Below are positions 45,700 to 54,518 of a stretch of DNA of 64,000 bases, in pieces (within the stretch, counting starts at the first letter, position 1; every line of letters begins with the position of its first letter). The DNA comes from Rhodoblastus sp963727035 (GTDB lineage: Bacteria; Pseudomonadota; Alphaproteobacteria; Rhizobiales; Beijerinckiaceae): NCBI GenBank assembly GCA_963727035.1, contig CAVSEY010000018.1, forward strand, positions 248,001 to 312,000, written 5' to 3'. A program made the position numbers and the translations under genes. Under the pieces are notes generated by a model that was not told the origin of the DNA, made no database searches, and was given only the letters and a program-made list of their open reading frames with translations.

Positions 45700-46596
45700 A
45701 TGCGCCTGCAAAAACTCCTCGCCCTGGCCCTGCTCCTGGCCTTTGCGCCCTTCCCCGTCTCGGCGCAGGCGCCAAGACTGCCCGTCGTCGCCAGCTTTTC
45801 CATCCTCGCCGATTTCGTGCGCCAGATCGGCGGCGACAGGGTCGAGGTCAAGGCGCTGGTCGGCCCGAACGGCGACGTCCACGTCTACGAGCCGAGCCCC
45901 GCCGACGCCAAAAGCCTCGGCGCGGCCAAACTCATCGTCGTCAACGGCCTCAATCTCGAAGGCTGGATGGCGCGCCTGATCGCCGCCTCGGGCGCCAAGG
46001 CGCCGGTCGTCGTCGCCACCACGGGAATTGCGCCGCGCGAAGGCGTGATCGAAGGCGAAAGAGGCGTCGATCCCCACGCCTGGCAGAGCGTCGCCAACGC
46101 CAAAATCTATGTCGCCAATATTCTCGCCGGCCTGATCGCCGCCGATCCCGCCGACGAGGCTTATTTCCGCGCCCGCGGAAAAGCCTATGACGCGGCGCTC
46201 GACGCGACCGAGCAAGAGGTGCGCGCGGCGATCGCCGCGATCCCGCCGCAAAAGCGCAAGATCATCACCACCCATGACGCCTTCGGCTATTTCGGCGCGG
46301 CCTATGGCTTCGAATTCATCGCCCCGCAAGGTTTTTCGACCGAATCGGAGCCTTCGGCGCGCGACATCGCGCGCCTCATCGCGCAGATCAGGCAGGACCA
46401 GGCGCCCGCCGTGTTTCTGGAGAGCATTTCGGACCCGCGGCTCATGCGGCGCATCGCCCAGGAATCCGGGGCGAAAATCGGCGGCGAGCTTTTTTCCGAC
46501 TCGCTTTCGCCGCCAAATGGCCCCGCCGCCACTTACATTGCCATGATGAAGCACAATATCATCGAGTTGAAAAAGGCGCTCGCGCCCGACAACTGA
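45700..46596 (+). CDS. znuA: Periplasmic zinc/manganese-binding protein (ZnuA family)
   Basis: A 298-residue cluster-A1 solute-binding protein with a signal peptide (about 1-23, ending VSAQA). Metal ligands can be seen in GDVHVYEPSP, DPHAWQSV and TTHDAFGYF with acidic residue candidates in PAVFLESISDP. The long His-rich loop of enterobacterial ZnuA is missing, so manganese cannot be excluded from this protein alone. The Zur and CobW-type neighbours make zinc most likely. Confidence 0.9.
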   Translation: MRLQKLLALALLLAFAPFPVSAQAPRLPVVASFSILADFVRQIGGDRVEVKALVGPNGDVHVYEPSPADAKSLGAAKLIVVNGLNLEGWMARLIAASGAKAPVVVATTGIAPREGVIEGERGVDPHAWQSVANAKIYVANILAGLIAADPADEAYFRARGKAYDAALDATEQEVRAAIAAIPPQKRKIITTHDAFGYFGAAYGFEFIAPQGFSTESEPSARDIARLIAQIRQDQAPAVFLESISDPRLMRRIAQESGAKIGGELFSDSLSPPNGPAATYIAMMKHNIIELKKALAPDN

Positions 46597-46607
46597 CCGG
46601 AGTTCGC

Positions 46608-47300
46608 ATGTCGTCAGAAAAGATTCCCGTCACCGTCCTCACCGGCTATCTCGGGGCGGGGAAGACCACCTTGCTCAACCGCATTCTCACCGAGGACCAC
46701 GGCAAGAAATTCGCCGTGATCGTCAATGAATTCGGCGAGATCGGCATCGACAACGAACTCGTCGTGGACGCCGACGAGGAAGTGTTCGAGATGAACAACG
46801 GCTGCATCTGCTGCACCGTGCGCGGCGACCTCATCCGCATCATCGAGGGCCTGATGCGCCGCAAGGGCAAGTTCGACGCGATCCTGGTCGAAACCACCGG
46901 GCTGGCCGATCCGGCGCCGGTGGCGCAGACCTTTTTCGTCGACGCCGACGTCCAGAACCAGACCCGGCTCGACGCCATCGTCACCGTGGCCGACGCGAAA
47001 TTCCTGGCCGCCCGGCTCAAGGACGCGCCGGAAGCCAAGAACCAGATCGTCTTCGCCGATGTCGTCCTGCTCAACAAGATCGACCTGGTGAATCAGGAGG
47101 AACTGGAAGAGGTCGAGGCCCGCATTCGCGGCCTGAACCCCTATGCCAAGATCTACCGCACGAGAAAATGCGATGTGCCGCTGGAGGCCGTGCTCGACCG
47201 CAAGGCCTTCGATCTCGACCGCATCCTCGAACTGGAGCCGGAATTCCTGAAGGCGGAAGAGCACGACCACGACCATCATCATCATGACCATGACTCATGA
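46608..47300 (+). CDS. COG0523 (CobW-type) metallochaperone GTPase, N-terminal part
   Basis: A 230-residue GTPase domain: P-loop GYLGAGKTTLLNRIL, the zinc motif CICC in NNGCICCTVRGDL, VETTGLADPAPVAQTFF and the GTP-specificity LLNKIDLV. It ends in a His/Asp-rich run (EEHDHDHHHHDHDS) and stops. Family proteins usually continue about 140 residues to the second domain, which here begins in another frame at 47297. Either the gene is split in two with a 4-base overlap or one frame error divides it. The position 11 bases after znuA marks it as part of the zinc regulon. Confidence 0.92.
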   Translation: MSSEKIPVTVLTGYLGAGKTTLLNRILTEDHGKKFAVIVNEFGEIGIDNELVVDADEEVFEMNNGCICCTVRGDLIRIIEGLMRRKGKFDAILVETTGLADPAPVAQTFFVDADVQNQTRLDAIVTVADAKFLAARLKDAPEAKNQIVFADVVLLNKIDLVNQEELEEVEARIRGLNPYAKIYRTRKCDVPLEAVLDRKAFDLDRILELEPEFLKAEEHDHDHHHHDHDS

Positions 47301-47722
47301 CCCATCACGATCATGGCCATCATCACGATCACGATCACGAATGCGGCCCGGACTGCGGCCACGAGCATCATCATCACGATCATGACCATCACGAACATCA
47401 TCACGCGCCAAAAGTGCTGCATGACGAGGAAGTGCGCTCGGTCGCCTTCCAGATCGACGGCCCGGTCGATCCCGACCTTTTCCTGCCCTGGATCAATGAA
47501 GTGGTTCAGCGCGACGGCCCGGACATCCTGCGCTCCAAGGGCATTCTCGCCTTCCCCGACGAGCCGAAGCGCTATGTCTTCCAGGGCGTTCACATGATTC
47601 TCGACGGCGACCTCCAGCGCGACTGGAAGCCGGAGGAAAAGCGCACCAGCCGCCTCGTCTTCATCGGCCGCAAACTGAAGGAAGACGAATTGCGCGCCGG
47701 ATTCCTGGCCTGCGCGGCTTAG
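47297..47722 (+). CDS. CobW C-terminal domain with His-rich N-terminus
   Basis: A 141-residue protein whose first 37 residues are a very His-rich stretch with two cysteines (ECGPDCGHEHHHH), followed by the CobW C-terminal domain (EVRSVAFQIDGPVDP, FLPWINEVVQRDGPDILRSKGILAF, YVFQGVHMILDGDLQRDW). It overlaps the GTPase gene by ATGA. The His run could store or hand over zinc. If the frame break is an artefact, the two halves make one protein of about 370 residues with a double His loop. Confidence 0.88.
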   Translation: MTHHDHGHHHDHDHECGPDCGHEHHHHDHDHHEHHHAPKVLHDEEVRSVAFQIDGPVDPDLFLPWINEVVQRDGPDILRSKGILAFPDEPKRYVFQGVHMILDGDLQRDWKPEEKRTSRLVFIGRKLKEDELRAGFLACAA

Positions 47723-47727
47723 ACTTT

Positions 47728-48033
47728 TCACTGCGATGGCGTCGCGGGCGGACAATAGTCCCCCGCCCGCCCCAGAAATTCGCAGGCGCCCGTCGAGGGC
47801 GCGTCGGCGCCGGCCCCATGCGTCGATTCAACGCAATGCGAGCCGGCGCGGCCAAGAAAAACGCAGTCTCCGGCGCCGCCGGCCTGCAGGAGGCGGAGCG
47901 CGTTCCCATGGGACAGCAGCGCCCACAGCAGGAGCGCGGCCACGACGACAAGAAGATCGACGGCCAAATGGCGCGCCTTCCGGCGCGAAAAATGGCGCGG
48001 ATCGATCCCGTTCAAAGTAGCGTGGAGGTTCAT
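47728..48033 (-). CDS. Small membrane protein with repeated Cys motif
   Basis: A 101-residue protein starting at 48033 behind GGAGG. It has one membrane helix (HLAVDLLVVVAALLLWALL, about 20-40), then two copies of a C-x-FLGRAG-x-x-C motif (CVFLGRAGSHC and CEFLGRAGDYC) about 30 residues apart. I do not recognise the family. It converges with the CobW pair. The duplicated Cys motif suggests metal or disulfide structure on one side of the membrane. Confidence 0.65.
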   Translation of the reverse strand: MNLHATLNGIDPRHFSRRKARHLAVDLLVVVAALLLWALLSHGNALRLLQAGGAGDCVFLGRAGSHCVESTHGAGADAPSTGACEFLGRAGDYCPPATPSQ

Positions 48034-48080
48034 TGCGGTCCTCCGATTCCAGTTCAGGAAACCCATTCGAGCCAAATAAT

Positions 48081-48110
48081 ATCATCGGCCCTCGAAAAGG
48101 ACCGATGGTA
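48081..48110 (-). repeat. Dispersed palindromic repeat, family B copy 2
   Basis: ATCATCGGCCCTCGAAAAGGACCGATGGTA. It matches the reverse complement of the copy at 36857 with only one or two differences. Confidence 0.85.
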
Positions 48111-48129
48111 TCCGCGCCGACCGGCGCGT

Positions 48130-48160
48130 CGCCGGCTGACGCCGGCGAGCGCCCTTTTTT
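48130..48160 (+). terminator. Hairpin with T-run
   Basis: CGCCGGC-TGAC-GCCGGCG followed by AGCGCCCTTTTTT. It has terminator form on the plus strand, although no plus-strand gene ends directly before it. Confidence 0.5.
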
Positions 48161-48360
48161 CCGACGAGTTCGGAACAAGGGCCAACGGCATAAGGCCGAA
48201 AGCCGCAAAACTGACGCCGCGGCGCAGCGATTCGGCGCCTTCCTTTAAGGCTCGCCACGCCCCATTCACTGACCGGGGGCAAGGTCGCGATCTCCATGTC
48301 GATCGGACGCCTGCGGCGTCAGAGACTCATGAAGAAATCAAAAGCCAAGCTCGACCTAAG

Positions 48361-50243
48361 TCAGACTTCGAGCTGACCGCCGAGTTCGACGACGCGCCCT
48401 GCCGGAATGCGGAAGAATTCCGTCGCCGACAGAGCGTTGCGATGCATGAATTTGAACACATTCATCTTGATGCGCCGCCAGCCGAAACGCCCCGTCGGCA
48501 TGATGGTGAGCCGCCCGACGAAGAAGGACGTGTCCATAATGTTGAAGGTCATCACGCCTTCGCCCTGCTGGCGTTCCAGCACGCGCGGGATGTTGGGATG
48601 CTCCATGAATCCGAAACGAACGGTCATGGAATGGAAATCGTCCGGCAGATCGGCCAAATGCAGCCGCTTCGTCGCGGTGGATCCGGGGAACCTGCGCCGT
48701 CGCCACATTGAGCAGGACGATCCTTTGATGGATGACCTTGTTGTGCTTGAGATTGTGCAGCAGGGCCACCGGCACGACATCGGTCCGGCTGGTGAGATAG
48801 ACCGCCGTGCCGGACACGCGCGCCTTGTCATGGAATTTCCTGATGAAAGTCGGAGATCGGGAAGGTATCGCGCTCCAATGCGGCGCGCATCGCCGCAAAG
48901 CCCTCGCTCCAGCTCGTCATCAGGAAGTAAAGGAAGCTGGCGACGATGATCGGAATCCAGCCGCCGTCGAAGAACTTGACGAAATTGGCGGTCACGAAGG
49001 AGCCGTCCACGCAGATGAAAAAGCCGGCGACGGCGAGGCTCAGCGGCAGGCTCCAGCGCCAGACCTCGCGCATGGCGACGATACATCAGCAGGCTGGTCA
49101 GCAGCATGGTCAGCGAAACCGCGACGCCGAAAGCCGCGGCGAGATTGTCCGATGAGCGGAAGGTGACGGTCAGGACCAGGGTCAGCGCCATCAGGGCCCA
49201 GTTGACCAGGCCGACATAGATCTGGCCATAGCTCTGCGCCGAGGTCTGGGAAATGCGCACCCTCGGCAGCAGGCCGAGCTGGATCGCCTGACGGGTCATC
49301 GAATAGGCGCCGGTGATGATCGACTGGCTCGCGATCACGGTCGCGATCGTCGCCAGCGCCACCAGCGGGACCTGCAACGACGCCGGGCAGAGATCATAGA
49401 AGGGATTGCTCCCCTGAGCGGGCGCAGAATCGATCAGGAGCGCCGTCTGGCCGGCATAGCTGAGGATCAGCGCCGGAAACACCAGTCCGTACCAGGCGAG
49501 GCGGATCGGCGTGGCGCCGAAATGGCCCATGTCCGCATAAAGCGCCTCGGCGCCCGTCGCGCACAGGAAAACGGCGCCGAGCACGAGAAAGCCGGTCAGC
49601 CCATGGCCGAACAGATAGCGCAGGCCAATGATCGGATCGAGCGCCCAAAGCACATGCGGATGGCGCAGGACCGCGATCAGGCCCAGGACGCCGATGACGG
49701 CGAACCAGAGCGCCATGACCGGACCGAAGAATTTGCTGATCCGCCCCGTGCCCTGGGGCTGGATGCCGAACAGCGCGATCAGGACGACGACCGAAAGCGG
49801 CACGATATAGGGCGTGATCGCGGGATCGACGCCTTTCAGGCCTTCGAGCGCGCTGAGCACCGAAATGGCGGGCGTGATGGCGCCGTCGCCGAACAGCAGC
49901 GCCGCGCCGAGCATGCCCATGGCGATGATCGCGGGACGTCGGCCATGCTTGACGCCGAGCAGCGACATCAAAGCGAGAATGCCGCCTTCGCCGTCATTGT
50001 CGGCGCGCATGATCACCGCGACATATTTGACCGAAGTGACGATCACCAAAGTCCAGACGATCAGCGACAGCATGCCGAGCGCCGCCTCCGGCGAAAAATG
50101 TCCGCCGGACCAGTCCACCGCCGTCTTGATGGTGTAGAGCGGGCTGGTGCCGATGTCGCCATAGACCACCCCGAGCGCGCCGAGCGCGAGCATCCCGGTG
50201 GTTTCCCGATGAACCGCGCCCTCCGGCGCCCCGCGTCAACCAT
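48361..50243 (-). CDS. kup: Low-affinity potassium transporter Kup (several frame breaks)
   Basis: A K+ uptake permease of about 625 residues. The long N-terminal part (LALGALGVVYGDIGTSPLYTIKTA onward, twelve helices) is one frame from 50193 to about 49075. MREVWRWSLPLSLAVAGFF continues in the next frame to about 48845, then FIRKFHDKARVSGTAVYL in the third to about 48690. The end (MTVRFGFMEHPNIPRVL, and RIPAGRVVELGGQLEV) returns to the first frame. A further break near 50225, in a G-run, would connect an ATG at 50243. Every piece is conserved, so the breaks are most simply errors. Confidence 0.88.
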
Positions 50244-50366
50244 CACGACCAATTCCAGGGTTTGGCGCGGCGCGAACGCGCAAGCCCGATAATGCTAAGC
50301 TCAACCCGCACGAAAGGCCATCCCCTGTCGCGCGCCGCAGAATTGCGCGCGCAATGACGGCGAGGA

Positions 50367-50654
50367 TCACACCAGATCGCCATAAAGATCGCGCCATTGA
50401 GGATTCATGCCCTCGATCAGGGAAATCTTTTTCTTTCGCGAACCCGCCTTGAGCTGTTTTTCGCGCGTGATCGGGTCGTCCATTGTCGGATAGAACTCGT
50501 AAAACACAAGCAAGTGGCAGCCGTACCGGCTTGTGAATCCTTTCAGCAGATTACTGCGATGTTCGTAAGCGCGGCGCGCCAGATTTGAAGTCACGCCGGT
50601 ATAAATCGTACCGTGGCGCCTGTTCGCCATGATGTAAACGCATGGCTCTCTCAA
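50367..50654 (-). CDS. GIY-YIG nuclease superfamily protein
   Basis: A 95-residue stand-alone GIY-YIG domain: CVYIMANRRHGTIYTGVTSNLARRAYEHR, with catalytic Tyr/Arg, and the middle Glu in FYEFYPTMDDPITREKQLKAGSRKKKISLIEG. Such proteins are abundant in proteobacteria. Their biological target is mostly unknown. It sits beside a family C repeat pair. Confidence 0.93.
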   Translation of the reverse strand: MREPCVYIMANRRHGTIYTGVTSNLARRAYEHRSNLLKGFTSRYGCHLLVFYEFYPTMDDPITREKQLKAGSRKKKISLIEGMNPQWRDLYGDLV

Positions 50655-50692
50655 CCGCCAAATCCTCTGGCGCTATGCTGCGCGCTTCCCAC

Positions 50693-50774
50693 CGTCATTG
50701 CGAGCGCAGCGAAGCAATCCATGAAGCGTACGAGCAAGTGAAAGGTGGATTGCTTCGCTGCGCTCGCAATGACG
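50693..50774. repeat. Family C repeat, inverted pair
   Basis: CGTCATTGCGAGCGCAGCGAAGCAATCCA (50693-50721) and its reverse complement (50746-50774) are separated by about 24 bases, so they can form one long hairpin between the GIY-YIG and rluC genes. A third, single copy with a small change is at 56188. Confidence 0.9.
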
Positions 50775-50784
50775 GCCCCCATCT

Positions 50785-51939
50785 TCACTCCTCCGGCGCG
50801 TCCAGGATCGGGTCGCGCTGGTTGGCGTCGAAGCCGAAAATGTCCCAGCTCTTGCGCATATGCGGCGGCAGGGGCGCGGTCACGTCGAGCACGCCGCCCT
50901 TGGGGTGGGGCAGGATGAGGCGGCGGGCGAGCAGGTGCAGCTTGTTCTCGACGCCATCGGGAATATTGCGGTTCGGATCGGCCTGGCGGCGGCGGTCCTC
51001 GTCGCTATGGCCATATTTCGGGTCGCCGACGATGGGGCAGCCGATGGCCTCGGCATGGGCGCGCAATTGATGGGTGCGCCCCGTGAGCGGCTTCATCGAC
51101 AGCCAGGCGAGACGCGGCGCCAGCTTGTCCACCACGGCGTAATAGGTCACCGAATGCTGGGCGTCCTCGTCGCCGTGTTTGGCGACGCGCATCTTCTCGA
51201 TGTCGCGGCGCTCCTCCACGCCATGACGGCCGCGCGGCGGGCGATTTTCGCCCCGAGAATCCCCCATCCCCTCGCCCTTGGCGAGAAACAGCGAAATGCG
51301 GCCCTGCGCCGGGCGCGGCACGCCCTCGACCAGCGCCCAATAAATCTTCCGGGCCGCGCGCGAGCGGAAAATCTCGCCGAGATCGGCGGCCATTTTGCGG
51401 GTCTTGGCGATCAGCAGCACGCCGGAAGTGTCGCGGTCGAGGCGGTGGACCAGAACGGGGCGCTCGCCGCGCGCATTGGCGAGCGATTGCAGCATGCCGT
51501 CGAGATGGATTTTCGTGCCCGATCCGCCCTGGACCGCGAGGCCATAGGGCTTGTTGAGCACCATCAGGTCGCGGTCGTCGAGCAGGATCATGTCGCGTAT
51601 GGCGCGGGCGTCGGCCTCCGATTGCTCCGGCCGCTTCACCGCCGGCGCCTTGGGCGCCTCGACATGGAGCGGCGGCACGCGCACCGTCTGGCCCGCCGCG
51701 ACCCGCGACGAGGTCTCGACGCGCTTGCTGTCGAGCCGCACCTCGCCCTTGCGGCAGATTTTCGCCAGATGCGACAGCGCCAGCGTCGGGATGCGGCGCT
51801 TGAACCAGCGGTCCAGGCGCATGCCATCCTCGTCCTCGGTCACGACCAGATTTTGCACGCCGATCGCCTGCGTGACCTTTTCCGGCGTTTTGGCAGCGGC
51901 CGGAGTCTTCGGCCCCGATGCGGCGCGCGGGCTTTTCAT
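50785..51939 (-). CDS. RluC/RluD-family 23S rRNA pseudouridine synthase
   Basis: A 384-residue enzyme with an N-terminal S4 RNA-binding domain (MRLDRWFKRRIPTLALSHLAKICRKGEVRLDSKRVE) and the catalytic aspartate in HRLDRDTSGVLLIAKT. Downstream motifs (KPLTGRTHQLRAHAEAIGCPIVGDPKYG and LHLLARRLILPHPKG) match RluC-type enzymes. The start at 51939 overlaps the stop of crcB (ATGA), so the two are coupled. Confidence 0.92.
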   Translation of the reverse strand: MKSPRAASGPKTPAAAKTPEKVTQAIGVQNLVVTEDEDGMRLDRWFKRRIPTLALSHLAKICRKGEVRLDSKRVETSSRVAAGQTVRVPPLHVEAPKAPAVKRPEQSEADARAIRDMILLDDRDLMVLNKPYGLAVQGGSGTKIHLDGMLQSLANARGERPVLVHRLDRDTSGVLLIAKTRKMAADLGEIFRSRAARKIYWALVEGVPRPAQGRISLFLAKGEGMGDSRGENRPPRGRHGVEERRDIEKMRVAKHGDEDAQHSVTYYAVVDKLAPRLAWLSMKPLTGRTHQLRAHAEAIGCPIVGDPKYGHSDEDRRRQADPNRNIPDGVENKLHLLARRLILPHPKGGVLDVTAPLPPHMRKSWDIFGFDANQRDPILDAPEE

Positions 51940-52320
51940 GACAGCGTCCTCGCGATGAACAGGCCGCTGAACACGCCGGCGAGCGCCAAAAAAACCGTGC
52001 CGCCGACATAGGCCGCCGTCATCAGATAGGCGCCGCGCTCGAACAGCAGCGCCGAGTTCGAGCGAATAAGCGGAAAAAGTGGTGTAGCCGCCGAGAACGC
52101 CGGTCAGCAGGAACAGGCGGACGTGCTGGGTCCAGTTGGCGCCTGTGCGGAAGGCGAAGAAACCGGCGAGCAGGCCCATGACCAGCGAGCCGGAAATATT
52201 GATCAGAAAAGTCCCCCAGGGAAAATTGGTCCCGAGCAGCCGCGCCGCGAGAAGATTCACGGTGTGCCGCAGCGTGCCGCCGAGCCCGGCGCCGAGGAAG
52301 ACGAGAAGATAGGCCTGCAT
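51936..52320 (-). CDS. crcB: Fluoride exporter CrcB (frame break near 52050)
   Basis: A Fluc-type fluoride channel of about 127 residues with four membrane helices. The N-part (MQAYLLVFLGAGLGGTLRHTVNLL, TNFPWGTFLINISGSLVMGLL, LLTGVLGGYTTFSAYSLELG) is in one frame. One extra base at about 52047-52053 shifts the rest (LLFERGAYLMTAAYVGGT and VFLALAGVFSGLFIARTLS). I see no fluoride riboswitch upstream. It overlaps rluC by four bases. Confidence 0.9.
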
Positions 52321-52390
52321 TGTCTTTCTATAGCCAAGGCGCGGCCCGGCGTCATCCGCCGATTGGGCGGGGCGATCCAGATCCGCGCGC

Positions 52391-53702
52391 TCAGGACTCC
52401 CCGCGCTCTTTGCGCAGCTTCTCCCAATAATCCAGCCTCTTGCGAATCTCGCGCTCGAAACCGCGCTCGACCGGCTCGTAGAGCCTTTGCCGCCCCAGAG
52501 CCTCGGGCCAGTAATTCTGGCCGGAAAAGGCGTCGGGCGCGTCATGGTCGTAGAAATAGCCGGCGCCATAGCCTTCCGACTTCATCAGTTTGGTCGGGGC
52601 GTTGAGAATGGTTTTCGGCGGCGTCAATGAGCCGTGTTCGCGGGCGAGTTTTTGCGCCGCCTTGTAGGCGAGATAATTGGCGTTGGATTTCGGCGCGGTC
52701 GCGCAATAAACCACGGCCTGGGCGATCGCCAGTTCGCCCTCCGGGCTTCCCAGGAAATCATAGGCGTCCTTGGCGGCGTTGGCGACGACCAGGGCCTGCG
52801 GGTCGGCAAGGCCGATGTCCTCGACCGCCATGCGCACCACCCGGCGGGCGAGGAAAAGCGGGTCCTCGCCGGCGTCGAACATGCGCGCCAGATAATAGAG
52901 CGCGGCGTCGGGGTCGGAGCCGCGCACCGTCTTGTGCAGGGCGCTGATGAGATTGTAATGGCCCTCCTGGCCCTTGTCGTAGATCGGCGCCCGGCGCTGG
53001 ACGATTTCCGTGAGCGTTCTGGCGTCGAAAATCTCGCCCATTCGGGCGGCGCGGAAAATTTCCTCGACCAGAGTCAGGGCGGCGCGGCCGTCGCCATCGG
53101 CCATATTCACCAGCGCCGCGCGCGCCTGCGCGTCGAGCGGCAGTTTCTTGCCCTCTTCGGCTTCGGCGCGCGCCAAAAGTTTTTCGATCGCCGCCGCGTC
53201 GAGGCTATGGAAGGTCAGCACGCGGGCGCGCGACAGCAGCGCGGCGTTGAGCTCGAACGACGGGTTCTCGGTGGTGGCGCCGATCAAGGTGATCGTGCCG
53301 TCCTCCATCACGGGGAGGAAGGAATCCTGCTGGGCGCGGTTGAAGCGGTGGATTTCGTCGACGAACAGCAAAGTCCCCTGCCCCGTGGCGCGGCGCCCGC
53401 GCGCCTCGTCAAAAATCTTTTTCAGATCATTGACGCCGGAAAAGACCGCCGAGGCCTGGACGAAATGAAGTCTTGTTTCATTGGCCAGCAGGCGCGCGAC
53501 CGTGGTCTTGCCCGTGCCGGGCGGCCCCCAGAAAATCAGGCTCCCCAACGAGCCCGATTCGATCAGCCGGGTCAGCGCGCCATGGGGGCCGAGCAGATGG
53601 TCCTGGCCGGCGACTTCGCGCGAGGCTTTTCGGCCGCAGGCGCTCGGCAAGCGGGCGCGGCGCGCCCTTTTCCAGTCCGGCGCTGGCGAAGAGATCGGTC
53701 AT
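52391..53702 (-). CDS. rarA: Replication-associated recombination protein RarA (frame break near 53620)
   Basis: An AAA+ clamp-loader-like ATPase acting at stalled replication forks. The first 24 residues (MTDLFASAGLEKGAPRPLAERLRP) are in one frame. One extra base at 53617-53622 shifts the rest, which has EVAGQDHLLG, Walker A FWGPPGTGKTTVARLL, Walker B LFVDEIHRFNRAQQD and sensor GATTENPSFELN. The corrected length is about 436 residues. It is divergent from pyrE. Confidence 0.93.
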
Positions 53703-53805
53703 GGCCTCTTTTCGCGCGTCTGGGGAACCGGGGCAACAGCCGATTGACCTCCGCGCCCATCCGGTTCAAATCAGCGCCAAAGCCAAGAGGTGCAAGAGGT
53801 AAACC

Positions 53806-54513
53806 ATGTCCGACCTTTCCCCCGCCGCCCTGGAAAAGCAGTTGATCGCCGAAGAAACCGCCAAAATGCTGCTGGAGGTCGGCGCCGTCCTGTTCAATGC
53901 GGAAAAGCCCTTCATCTTCACCTCGGGCTGGGCCAGCCCGGTCTATACCGACATGCGCAAGCTGATCGCCTTTCCCCGCCTGCGCAATGTTCTGATGGAT
54001 TTCGCGGTAAAAACCATCCAGCGCGAGATCGGCTACGAGAGCCTCGATATTATCGCCGGCGGCGAGACGGCGGGCATTCCCTTCGCCGCCTGGATTTCCG
54101 ACCGGCTTTCCTTGCCGATGCAATATGTGCGCAAGAAGCCGAAAGGTTTTGGGCGCAACGCCCGGATCGAGGGCGAAGTGCGCGACGGCGCCCGGACCTT
54201 GCTGGTGGAAGACCTCGCGACGGACGGCGCGTCAAAAGTCAATTTCATTTCCGCGATCCGCGAGGCGGGGCAGAGCTGCCACCATACTTTCGTGTTCTTT
54301 TTTTACGACATTTTCCCGCAGGCCCGCGCCGAGCTGCGCAAGGACAAGATCGAACTGCACCAGCTCACCACCTGGTGGGACGTGCTGAAGGTCGCGCGCC
54401 AGACCAATTATCTGCCCGCCGCGACGCTGGACGAGGTGGAAAAATTCTTGCACGCGCCCGCCGAATGGTCGGCCGCCCACGGCGGCGCCAGCGAATTCGG
54501 CAAGAAGGCGTGA
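53806..54513 (+). CDS. pyrE: Orotate phosphoribosyltransferase PyrE
   Basis: PyrE makes orotidine 5'-phosphate in pyrimidine synthesis. The 235-residue protein has FTSGWASPVYTDMRKLIAFPRLR, ESLDIIAGGETAGIPFAAWIS and the PRPP-binding LLVEDLATDGASK motif. It starts 103 bases from rarA. The longer C-terminal part (WWDVLKVARQTNYL) is usual for the alphaproteobacterial version. The downstream secreted-protein gene follows after 5 bases. Confidence 0.95.
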   Translation: MSDLSPAALEKQLIAEETAKMLLEVGAVLFNAEKPFIFTSGWASPVYTDMRKLIAFPRLRNVLMDFAVKTIQREIGYESLDIIAGGETAGIPFAAWISDRLSLPMQYVRKKPKGFGRNARIEGEVRDGARTLLVEDLATDGASKVNFISAIREAGQSCHHTFVFFFYDIFPQARAELRKDKIELHQLTTWWDVLKVARQTNYLPAATLDEVEKFLHAPAEWSAAHGGASEFGKKA

Positions 54514-54518
54514 GCCCG

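Larger units (their letters stand above)
48034..48360 (+). other. Non-coding gap with repeat B and a hairpin
   Basis: Contains family B repeat copy 2 (48081-48110) and a hairpin followed by a T-run (48130-48160). The rest, to the kup stop codon, shows no convincing gene on either strand. Confidence 0.6.

Noticed and set aside
36838..50775. CRISPR array
   Set aside because: Repeats are palindromic, few, far apart and not regularly spaced, and no cas genes are present.
50785..52569. One long fused protein containing CrcB and the pseudouridine synthase
   Set aside because: It arises because the crcB frame break puts the two genes in one register. They are separate coupled genes.
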